The position numbers and the translations under genes were made by a program. The notes under the pieces were generated by a model, which was not told the origin of the DNA, made no database searches, and saw only the letters and a list, made by a program, of their open reading frames with translations. DNA of 64,000 bases, from assembly GCA_035325645.1 (NCBI GenBank), contig DAOKZK010000002.1:21701-85700 (forward strand), read 5' to 3'. Of this stretch, positions 29,343 to 43,603 are shown in pieces. Position 1 is the first letter of the stretch. The number at the start of each line of letters is the position of its first letter. The stretch is from Macondimonas sp035325645. Its GTDB lineage: Bacteria > Pseudomonadota > Gammaproteobacteria > UBA5335.

Positions 29343-30411
29343 AGGTCTGCCTGAGTTGGTTTATCTGTATCGTCCAGGCCCAGCGGACTTGCGCCCACTG
29401 CCGGGCCTGTGCCCCCATGGAATCCCGATCCTGCGCGAACAGATCGCGCACCGCCGTGGCCATGGCATCCGGCGTCGGCGCCGCCGCCACCACGCCGGTG
29501 CCGGGGCCGACCAGTTCCGGCAGCGCGCCGCGGTCGCTGACCACGACCGGCGTCCCGCTCGCCATCGCCTCGAGCACCACCAGCCCGAAGGTTTCGCAGT
29601 CGCCCGCGTGAACGAAGACATCAGCGCTGGCCAGCAGCCGCGACAAGGCCGCGCCGCGGACATAGCGCGATCGCACCGTGACGTTCGCCTGCCGCACCGC
29701 GGGCATGCCGGGCCCGACGAGCAACAGGTGATGACCGGCGCCGAGTCGGGCGAACGCATCCACCAGCACCGGCAGATTCTTTTCCGGCGCGGCCCGACCC
29801 ACGAAAAGCGCAAGGCGCGTGTCCGGCGACAGGCCGAGACGCTGCTTGAGCGCCGCCGGGTCGGCGTGGCGTGGGTGAAAGGTCTCGCAGTCCACCCCCA
29901 AGCCCTGCGGGTAGAGCCGCTCGACCCCCGCCTCCGCCAGCCGCTGCATCACATGACGGCTGGGCACCAGCACCTGATCGAAGCGGCCGTAGAAGTCGCG
30001 CACATAGCGCCGGGCAGCCGCCCGCAGCGGCGCCCCACCACAGCGCCCCAGCAGCGACACGATGTCGGAGTGGTAGAACGCCGCCACCGGCACGCCGAGA
30101 CGCTGCCCGGCATCCAGCGCCGCCCAGCCCGGCACGCCCGGATCGCCGGCTTCGATCAGGTCGGGCCGGGCCGCCTCAAGCGCCGCAATCCAGCCGCCTC
30201 GCCGCCAGGGAAAGCGGTAGCCGTGACTGAACGGCAAGGGTCCGGCCGCCACATACCGGACCGCGTCCAGCCGACGCGTGCGACGCGCCGGGACGACCAA
30301 GCTGTGCCGCCAGCCGGGCAGGACACCCAGCATGCGCCGCTTGATTTCGAGGTACCGACGCACCCCGCCGCTGTCCGGGGCATAGAAGAACGTCACGTCC
30401 GCCAGATGCAC
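29257..30411 (-). CDS. Glycosyltransferase family 4 protein
   Basis: GT-B fold glycosyltransferase, 384 aa. The C-terminal donor-binding half shows LFVGRAAPEKNLPVLVDAF and the EX7E motif in HAGDCETFGLVVLEAMASGT followed by PVV. The N-terminal half has FFYAPDSGGVRRYLE. The GTG at 30411 is chosen because AGGAGG lies six bases upstream; the GTG at 30432 in the same frame would place that site inside the coding region. First gene of a four-gene minus-strand run (glycosyltransferase, deacetylase, UPF0104 protein, metC). Sugar and acceptor cannot be inferred. Confidence 0.88.
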   Translation of the reverse strand: MHLADVTFFYAPDSGGVRRYLEIKRRMLGVLPGWRHSLVVPARRTRRLDAVRYVAAGPLPFSHGYRFPWRRGGWIAALEAARPDLIEAGDPGVPGWAALDAGQRLGVPVAAFYHSDIVSLLGRCGGAPLRAAARRYVRDFYGRFDQVLVPSRHVMQRLAEAGVERLYPQGLGVDCETFHPRHADPAALKQRLGLSPDTRLALFVGRAAPEKNLPVLVDAFARLGAGHHLLLVGPGMPAVRQANVTVRSRYVRGAALSRLLASADVFVHAGDCETFGLVVLEAMASGTPVVVSDRGALPELVGPGTGVVAAAPTPDAMATAVRDLFAQDRDSMGAQARQWAQVRWAWTIQINQLRQTYEQLVGIRSAIASDGYAPFQQGADGGAA

Positions 30412-30660
30412 TCGGCTCCTCCTCGGCGGCACCCGGCTCCGGGCCGGAGGCTATAGCCGGTCATGCTAGGCCGGCCTCATTGCAGAATGGAGACAGCGCG
30501 CGACGCCGGCCTGCCGCGCACGTCGCCGAAGACGCCTGGAGGACCGCCAAGCGCGCGACGTGGCGCCCAAGGCGCCTGCGGACGGCAGGTTTCCGTCTAT
30601 CCGAACGAAACGCAAACCGGGACAATCAGCGCTCTTGACACGCCCACGGATGCACGCGAC

Positions 30661-32273
<1,613 letters not shown>

Positions 32274-32277
<4 letters not shown>

Positions 32278-32582
32278 ACCCGGAAATTGCGCGCCATCGG
32301 GCGGAGCTCGAGCCGCTGTGCCGGCGCTATCACGTCCGACGCCTCGAACTGTTTGGTTCGGCCGCCACGGATCACTATCGTCCCGGCGAGAGCGATCTCG
32401 ATTTCCTCGTCGAATTCGAGCCACTGCCGCCGGGAACCTATGCGGACACCTACTTCGGACTGCTCGAATCGCTGGAGCAGTTGTTCGGTGCGCCGGTCGA
32501 TCTCGTGGTGGCCTCGGCGATCAAGAATCCCTATTTCCGGCAGTCCGTCGAGCAGAACAAGACACTCGTGTATGCGCCTTGA
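32274..32582 (+). CDS. mntA: MntA-type nucleotidyltransferase (antitoxin)
   Basis: Minimal nucleotidyltransferase, 102 aa. The signature GSAATDHYRPGESDLDFLVE has G28-S29 and the metal-binding Asp41 and Asp43. In characterised MntA-HepT modules the MntA protein adds AMP to the HepT toxin and neutralises it. The start overlaps the hsdM stop as ATGA and has AGGAG eight bases upstream; the 3' end overlaps hepT by 11 bp. Position inside the RM operon suggests co-expression with hsdM. Confidence 0.9.
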
Positions 32583-32913
32583 GATCCGGAAATATCTGCA
32601 CGGCATCCATCGGGCCGCACACGCACTGTCCGAGTTCACGGCGGGCAAGACCTTCGCGGACTATGAACGCGAGGCCATGCTGCGTGCCGCCGTCGAACGC
32701 CAGTTCGAAATCATCGGCGAAGCGCTCGCCCAGCTCGCCAAACGCGATGCGAACGCCGCCGGACGAATCACCGAGTACAAGCGGATCATCGCGTTCCGCA
32801 ACATCCTGATTCACGGCTATGCCGACGTGGACGACCGACTCGTTTGGGATATCGTCGAGATCAAGCTCCCGACGCTTCGCCGCGAGGTCGACGCGCTGCT
32901 GAGCGAATCATGA
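32572..32913 (+). CDS. hepT: HepT-like ribonuclease toxin (DUF86)
   Basis: HEPN-family protein, 113 aa, starting MRLEIRKYLHGIHRAAHALS at the ATG at 32572. The HEPN RNase motif R-x4-H-x-Y is present as RNILIHGY (residues 76-83). The conserved helix with FEIIGEALAQLAKRD is also family-typical. It forms a canonical toxin-antitoxin pair with the preceding mntA. Its stop overlaps the start of the next small ORF as ATGA. Confidence 0.9.
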   Translation: MRLEIRKYLHGIHRAAHALSEFTAGKTFADYEREAMLRAAVERQFEIIGEALAQLAKRDANAAGRITEYKRIIAFRNILIHGYADVDDRLVWDIVEIKLPTLRREVDALLSES

Positions 32914-33116
32914 TTGCCGCCCCGCCGGTGGAGATCCGCAAGTGCGGCTTTGTCCTCACACCCGGCCGCTACGTCGGCGCCGAGGCGCAGGAGATCGAGG
33001 CCGAGCCGTTCGCGGAGAAGATGCAGCGGCTCACCGCGCAACTGCGCGAGCAGCAGGCCGAGGCCTTGAGGCTCGATGCCGCGATTGCCGCCAATCTGCA
33101 GGAGTTGGGCTTTTGA
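32910..33116 (+). CDS. Detached second copy of the HsdM C-terminal tail
   Basis: This 68-aa ORF begins MIAAPPVEIRKCGFVLTPGR and ends IAANLQELGF. From residue 8 it is a duplicate of the HsdM C-terminus, with matching blocks VLTPGRYVGAEAQE, EPFAEKMQRLTA and LREQQAEALRLDAAI. It lacks the methyltransferase domain and cannot be an enzyme alone. It starts inside the hepT stop (ATGA), so it may be translated by coupling. It is either a recombination scar left when the mntA-hepT module entered behind hsdM, or a small protein binding where the HsdM tail contacts HsdS; the first is simpler. Confidence 0.75.
   Translation: MIAAPPVEIRKCGFVLTPGRYVGAEAQEIEAEPFAEKMQRLTAQLREQQAEALRLDAAIAANLQELGF
32931..33113 (+). 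repeat. hsdM tail repeat, copy 2
   Basis: Same length (183 bp) and near-identical in its 3' half to the hsdM 3' end at 32068-32250. It lies immediately after the mntA-hepT module. Confidence 0.88.
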
Positions 33117-33193
33117 ACGCAGCGTTGAACACAGCCGCGAAAGGGGCGCATGATCAACGCAACATTGACCACAAGCGCAAATCGTCCGCGTCA
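33114..33193 (+). repeat. Degenerate 40-bp tandem repeat upstream of fic
   Basis: Two 40-bp units (33114-33153 and 33154-33193) match at about 27 of 40 positions; both start T-[GC]-AACGCA and contain TTGA-x-CACA. A third TGAACGCAAG begins exactly 40 bp later at 33194, at the fic start. This is the only non-coding stretch between copy 2 of the tail and fic. Confidence 0.45.
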
Positions 33194-34365
33194 TGAACGC
33201 AAGTGAAAATAAGCCGCTACGCGCCGGGCGGTACATCCGCCAGCCCACGGGCTACCGCGCCTTCATCCCGGCGCCGCTGCCGCCCGACCCGCCGCTCGAC
33301 CTCGCGGGGACTTTGCGCGACAGGCTCTCCGCTGCCGACTACGCTCTGGGCCGCCTCGATGGCGCGGTGCTCACGCTGCCCAACCCCGACCTCTTCGTGT
33401 TCATGTACGTGCGCAAGGAGGCCGTGCTCTCCAGCCAGATCGAGGGCACCCAGTCTTCGTTGCAAAACCTGCTGGCGGCGGAGGCGCAACTGTTCGATCC
33501 AGACACGCCCAAGGACGTCGCCGAGGTCGCCAATTACGTGCGGGCGATGAACCACGGCCTGGCGCGACTGGCGGACCTGCCCGTCTCCGTGCGCCTGATC
33601 CGCGAAATCCATGCCGAGCTGATGCGTGGCGTGCGCGGCGGACGCCTCACGCCCGGCGAACTGCGCACCAGCCAGAACTGGATCGGCCCCACCGGCTGCA
33701 CGCCGGCTACCGCCACCTTCGTGCCGCCGCCGCCCCATGAGGTGCCGCAGGCACTTGCAGATTTGGAGCGCTTCCTGCACGACGGTGGGCTGCCGCCGCT
33801 GGTGCAGGTGGGTTTGGCCCACGTCCAGTTCGAGACCATCCACCCCTTTCTCGACGGCAATGGCCGCGTCGGCCGCTTGCTGATCGCCTTCCTGCTCACC
33901 GAAAAACGGTTGCTCACGAAACCCGTGCTCTTTCTCTCCCACTACTTCAAGCAATACCGCAGCGAATACTATGAACGGCTGCAAGCCGTGCGCGACACCG
34001 GAGACTGGGAGGGCTGGCTCGCCTTCTTTCTCGAAGGGGTCATCGACGTCAGCCGGCAGGCCACCCACACCGCCGCCGCCATCCTGCGCATGCGCGAGGA
34101 CTACCGCGCCCGCATCACCGAACACCTCGGGCGCGCCGCCGCCAACGGCCAGCGGGTGATGGACCGCCTCTTCGATCACCCCATCGTCTCTGTCGCCATC
34201 GTGCGCGATTGGCTCAGCCTCACGCCAGCCGGCGCCAACCAGATCGTGAACCGGCTCGAAGGCATCGGTCTCTTGCGCGAAATCACCGGCTACGCGCGCA
34301 ACCGGCGGTTTCGGTTCGAGCCGTATTTGCAGTTATTCGAGGAGACGGGGGAGGAGGCGGCATGA
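33193..34365 (+). CDS. Fic family protein (class II, self-inhibited AMP-transferase)
   Basis: Fic-domain adenylyltransferase, 390 aa. The core motif HPFLDGNGRVGR (H217 to R228) is intact and predicts AMP transfer to a protein hydroxyl. An N-terminal inhibitory helix is present (SSQIEGTQSS, Glu near residue 84), so this is a class II protein carrying its own inhibitor. A C-terminal winged-helix-like region (VSVAIVRDWLSLTPAGANQIV) follows, as in the SoFic group. It has a poor ribosome site and ends with an ATGA overlap into the third HsdM-tail ORF. Target unknown. Confidence 0.92.
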   Translation: MNASENKPLRAGRYIRQPTGYRAFIPAPLPPDPPLDLAGTLRDRLSAADYALGRLDGAVLTLPNPDLFVFMYVRKEAVLSSQIEGTQSSLQNLLAAEAQLFDPDTPKDVAEVANYVRAMNHGLARLADLPVSVRLIREIHAELMRGVRGGRLTPGELRTSQNWIGPTGCTPATATFVPPPPHEVPQALADLERFLHDGGLPPLVQVGLAHVQFETIHPFLDGNGRVGRLLIAFLLTEKRLLTKPVLFLSHYFKQYRSEYYERLQAVRDTGDWEGWLAFFLEGVIDVSRQATHTAAAILRMREDYRARITEHLGRAAANGQRVMDRLFDHPIVSVAIVRDWLSLTPAGANQIVNRLEGIGLLREITGYARNRRFRFEPYLQLFEETGEEAA

Positions 34366-34458
34366 GCAAGGCGGCAGGCGCGGTAACGCTGCGCGAGCGG
34401 CAGGCCGAGGCTTTGCGGCTCGATGCCGCGATTGCCGCCAACCTGGGGGAGATTGGTT

Positions 34459-34466
<8 letters not shown>
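34362..34466 (+). CDS. Detached third copy of the HsdM C-terminal tail (34 aa)
   Basis: ORF of 34 aa beginning MSKAAGAVTLRERQAEALRL and ending AANLGEIGYG. From residue 9 it repeats the HsdM extreme C-terminus; the GYG ending is the form commonly seen in HsdM proteins directly upstream of hsdS, so this copy may be the remains of the ancestral hsdM 3' end. It begins within the fic stop (ATGA) and overlaps the hsdS start by 8 bp, and it contains the GGGGGAG ribosome site for hsdS. Its translation may therefore matter for hsdS expression. Confidence 0.7.
34389..34460 (+). repeat. hsdM tail repeat, copy 3 (partial)
   Basis: This 72-bp segment corresponds base for base in length to 32179-32250 of hsdM. 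It starts CTGCGCGAGC and contains CAGGCCGAGGCTTTG as in copy 1. It is placed directly before hsdS. Confidence 0.85.
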
Positions 34467-35774
<1,308 letters not shown>

Positions 35775-35778
<4 letters not shown>

Positions 35779-36758
35779 CGGGCAAGAAGCGCATACGACG
35801 CGTATTTTCCGTAAAGGACGAACTGCTCAAGAAGTCCCGTGAAGCTGCCCTTGCGGCAGTGCAGATTTTCAATAATCCGAATGTAACCTTCAAGTCTGAG
35901 ACGTACGTCATGCTGATGGTCGTCGCATGGACGTATTTGCTCCATGCGTACTACCGTGAAAAGCAGATCGACTACCGCTATTTCGAAGATGGAGAGCGAA
36001 GAAAGCGCTATCACCGTACGAAGCATGGGGCATACAAGCATTGGGAACTTGAACGATGTCTCAACTATACGGACTGCCCCCTCGACCGTCAGGTTGTACA
36101 GAATCTAATGTTCCTGATCGGCCTTCGGCATGAGATCGAGCACCAGATGACGACGCGCATCGACGACTTGCTCAGTGCAAGGTTTCAAGCGTGCTGCATC
36201 AACTACCATGAGGCGGTTGTCACGCTGTTCGGCGAGCGCTACGGCATTGCCCAGCATCTAGCGGTCAGTTTGCAATTTTCATCACTGAGCAGTGAACAGG
36301 TCACAACACTGGACCGGCAACCGGGGCTTCCTGGGAATATCAAGCGCTACATCGAGGGCTTCGATGGGGCTCTCGCCCATGAGGATTTCACGAGCCCGAA
36401 GTATGCCTACCGAGTGATCTTCATTCCCAAGATCGCAAACCATCGAAACCAAGCCGATCAGGTGATCACCTTTGTCAAGGATGACTCTGAGATCGCCCAA
36501 CAGGTGAATGCCGCTTATACGATTGTGAGAGAGACGGAAAAACCGAAGTTCTTGCCGTCCGAGATCGTTGGAAAGATGAAGGCAGAAGGGTTTCCTCGCT
36601 TTGGCATGCACCAGCACACAGTGCTTTGGAAGAAAAAAGATGCGAAAGGGCAGGGAAAAAAATTTGGAGTAGCCGTTGGAAAAACTTGGTATTGGTACGA
36701 ATCCTGGCTGGACGAGGTTCGGGAGCACTGTCAGTCGAATAGGGAGCAGTATCAATGA
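35775..36758 (+). CDS. DUF3644 family protein
   Basis: Protein of 327 aa starting at the GTG at 35775 (MTGKKRIRRVFSVKDELLKK), which has GGAGG seven bases upstream and overlaps the hsdS stop. It resembles the DUF3644 family, with SREAALAAVQIFNNPNVTFK, YVMLMVVAWTYLLHAYYRE and LMFLIGLRHEIEHQM; the last, R-x3-EH, has a HEPN-like look but I do not claim RNase activity. The coding region is visibly richer in A+T than its neighbours, suggesting recent acquisition. No known biochemical function; the position in an RM operon suggests a role in phage defence. Confidence 0.7.
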
Positions 36759-36852
36759 CGCAGGGCCGCTGCACCAAAACCTTCGACCGACAGCTGACGC
36801 GGCGGCATGCCCGCTTGCCGGGCGGTATGTTTCTGCATGGAGGAATACACGG

Positions 36853-41018
<4,166 letters not shown>

Positions 41019-41167
41019 GGGCAGGCCCCGCTGCGAATCTGCATCTTCATCGCTTCGCGCCCGCGACGCCATGCAAAGGACACGCTGACTTAATCGCATG
41101 GTGGGGGCTTTTTGATCTGTAGGTCATGCGAGCATGGATGCACTGCATCCTGGTGGAGCCTGACGCG

Positions 41168-41638
41168 ATGCAAGCGAGCTTTTCCTAACTGGAATATGCG
41201 TCGAAGAAGAAGGTGACGCGGCGCAATCATTATTCTTGCCGACATCGAAGTGGCGACGCCTTGGTCCGAGCTGCTGGCGCTGCTCGAGCCGTTCTACCAC
41301 AGGGGTGAAGGCCGGGGCCGTCCGCCGATCGGGCTGGAGCGGATGCTGCGCCTGTACATCGTCCGGCAATGCCTTGGTCTTTCCGACGAGGGCGCGGAAG
41401 ATGCAGTGTACGACAGCCAGGCCATTCGCAGCTTCATGCGCATTGACCTGTGGCGCGAGTCGGCGCCGGACGCCACCACCCTGCTCAGGTTCCGCCACCA
41501 GGTGGAACAGCACCCGCTGAGCGAACGCATCTTCGGCCGCATCAACGCACACCTGACCGCCCTGGGCTGATGCTGAAGGAGGGGACCCTGGTCGACGCGA
41601 CGGTCCATTTCCTCCCCCGCAGCGGCCCGGACGGTTGA
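41168..41638 (+). pseudogene. Decayed IS5-family transposase (N-terminal remnant)
   Basis: The reading starts MQASFS, meets an in-frame TAA at 41186, continues as LEYASKKKVTRRN, and changes frame before TPWSELLALLEPFYHRGEGR. The IS5-type blocks GRPPIGLERMLRLYIVRQC, RESAPDATTLLRFRHQVEQH and NAHLTALG follow. Another frame change gives LMLKEGTLVDATV before the sequence ends. The DDE catalytic half is absent. No terminal inverted repeats or target duplication were found. This remnant marks the right side of the RM island. Confidence 0.8.
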
Positions 41639-41806
41639 CAGCGCAGCAGGTGAGCCCCGCCCCCGTGCCGCCTTCCGCAGAACGGGTCGGACGTTCGCCG
41701 GGCGACCTGTCACGGCATCGTCAATCCCCGGACACATGTTCTCAACAAGCGCTCCTTCAGAGTATAGCGACCAAGGCCTCGTTCCCCGACCGCCAGGAGC
41801 CACAAG

Positions 41807-43078
41807 ATGACACGCAACAGATTAGCTGTCTGGACCGCCATCGTTCTCATGGCGGCCGCATGGATCACGACCGCCCATGCTGATACCGAAGGCGCCCCCG
41901 CCGGCAAGTCCGGGCCGTCCGAGCTCTACGGCGGGAGACAAAACGTGCAGGTCGGACCGCGGCCGTTTTATCTCGTCGCTGGGATGGACGACGGCGCCCT
42001 CAAGTCCCGGCTGGCCAGTTGCGAGAACCAGCGTTTCCGGCGAACCGATTTCTCGATCGGCCACCGCGGCGCCGCGCTGCAGTTTCCGGAGCACACTCGG
42101 GAATCCTACGAGGCAGCGGCGCGCATGGGCGCCGGCATCGTCGAGTGCGACGTGACCTTCACCCGCGACGGCGAGCTCGTCTGCCGGCATGCCGAATGCG
42201 ATCTGCACACCACCACCAACATCGTTAACACACCGCTGAATGCACAGTGCTCGGTGCCCTACTCCGGACCCGGTTCGGCGCCCATGTGCTGCGCCAGCGA
42301 TCTGACGCTGGACCAGTTCAAGTCACTGACCGGCAAGATGGACGCCAGCAACCCGGCGGCAGCCAATGCGGCGGGTTATCTCGGCGGCACCGCCGGCTGG
42401 CGCACGGATCTCTACACCGGGCGGGGCACGCTGATGACGCTGCGCGAGAGCATCGCGCTGAACCAGGCGCTGGGGGTCAAGCACACCCCGGAACTCAAGG
42501 GCGGCGATGCACAGCGCATTGCCACCACCTTCGGCGGGCAGGCCCAGTACGCCCAGCGCCTGATCGACGAACTGCGTGCCGCCGGCGTCAGCCCTCGCGA
42601 CGCCTGGCCGCAGTCGTTCAACCTCGATGACATCCTGTACTGGATCCAGCACGAGCCGGCCTATGGCCGCCAGGCCGTGTATCTGGTCGACTACGACGCC
42701 GCAGCGCGCGACACCATCCCGCCGCTGCCGCGGGCGGAACTCGAGCGCATCCGGAAACTCGGCGTGCGCATCGTGGCCCCGCCCATCCCGGCACTGCTGA
42801 CCGTCGAGAACGGCCGCGTGGTGCCCTCCCCGCTGGCGCGGACGCTCAAGGCGATGGGCTTCGACATCATCACCTGGAGCTTCGAGCGGTCGGATCTCCG
42901 CCGCGGTGCGTCGAAGGCCGGCTTCTATTACGCCTTCGATCCGGCCGGAGAGGTCATCCGCAAGGACAGCGACATGTACGTTGCGCTCGACGTGCTGGCC
43001 CGGCAGGTGCGAGTGAAGGGCATCTTCTCCGATTGGCCCGGCACGGTCACTTATTACGCCAACTGCATGGGGCTTTAA
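41807..43078 (+). CDS. Periplasmic glycerophosphodiester phosphodiesterase
   Basis: Secreted GDPD-family enzyme, 423 aa. A signal peptide is clear (MTRNRLAVWTAIVLMAAAWI, cleavage after THA near residue 25). The TIM-barrel active site shows GHRGAALQFPEHTRESY with His86, then ECDVTFTRDGELVCRHAECD. Canonical GDPDs have P-E-N-T where this has P-E-H-T. A Cys-containing segment (SAPMCCASDLTLDQF) and a large insertion relative to short GDPDs resemble the longer, secreted GlpQ-like forms. It should release glycerol-3-phosphate from glycerophosphodiesters. AGGAG lies seven bases before the ATG. No neighbouring glycerol-3-phosphate transporter. Confidence 0.85.
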   Translation: MTRNRLAVWTAIVLMAAAWITTAHADTEGAPAGKSGPSELYGGRQNVQVGPRPFYLVAGMDDGALKSRLASCENQRFRRTDFSIGHRGAALQFPEHTRESYEAAARMGAGIVECDVTFTRDGELVCRHAECDLHTTTNIVNTPLNAQCSVPYSGPGSAPMCCASDLTLDQFKSLTGKMDASNPAAANAAGYLGGTAGWRTDLYTGRGTLMTLRESIALNQALGVKHTPELKGGDAQRIATTFGGQAQYAQRLIDELRAAGVSPRDAWPQSFNLDDILYWIQHEPAYGRQAVYLVDYDAAARDTIPPLPRAELERIRKLGVRIVAPPIPALLTVENGRVVPSPLARTLKAMGFDIITWSFERSDLRRGASKAGFYYAFDPAGEVIRKDSDMYVALDVLARQVRVKGIFSDWPGTVTYYANCMGL

Positions 43079-43244
43079 GCCCACCTCCGGCGGAGCGCGC
43101 GGGGGCCTTGCGCCCCCTGCACGCTTCGGCGGTGATGAACGACCCCCGACCGGGGCCATCGACACGTCTAGCCGGGCTCGTGCCTGCCCGTCACATTCCT
43201 CCGCATGCGCCAGTTGATTCGGCGTCACGACCCGTCCCTGAAGC

Positions 43245-43586
43245 TCAGGGACGCTGCGCCCCTGCGTTGTGGGGATTGCCTTCCTGGTTGCGCATCCAGT
43301 CGGCGAGCCGGGCAAGCAGGCCGTAGATTTCCTCGCGCGCCGCGACGTCGGTGACGGTTTCCTCGATTGCGCCGCGCATGCAGAGCAGCCAGGCATCGCG
43401 CTCGTCGTTGCCGATGGCAAAGCCCATGTGGCGCTGGCGCAGACGCGGATGGCCGCGCTCGGCGGAATAGCGCTTCGGCCCGCCCATCCATTCGCCCAGA
43501 TAGCGCCGCAGCACGTCTTTCACCGGCCCGAGATCGGGCGCATGCATGGCGCGGATCGTCCGCGCCTCGGGCAGGGTGTCCCAAAC
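43245..43586 (-). pseudogene. 5'-truncated group II truncated hemoglobin
   Basis: The frame from 43586 encodes VWDTLPEARTIRAMHAPDLG and later RGHPRLRQRHMGFAIG and RDAWLLCM. These match the second half of group II truncated hemoglobins, including the proximal heme His and the conserved Trp. The N-terminal part (A and B helices with the distal Tyr) is missing; upstream bases are the end of prfC, whose stop is at 43604. An in-frame ATG at 43658 inside prfC would allow a 137-aa product with a non-globin N-terminus. Most likely a deletion joined the globin remnant to the prfC end. Confidence 0.7.
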
Positions 43587-43603
43587 ACGCTGGCGCTGCG
43601 CGA

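Noticed and set aside
30635..30640. TTGACA just before hsdM
   Set aside because: No -10 hexamer 16-18 bp downstream; that position falls on the hsdM start codon.
43101..43117. GGGGGC/GCCCCC hairpin after the GDPD gene
   Set aside because: Six-bp stem and no T-run, so not called a terminator.
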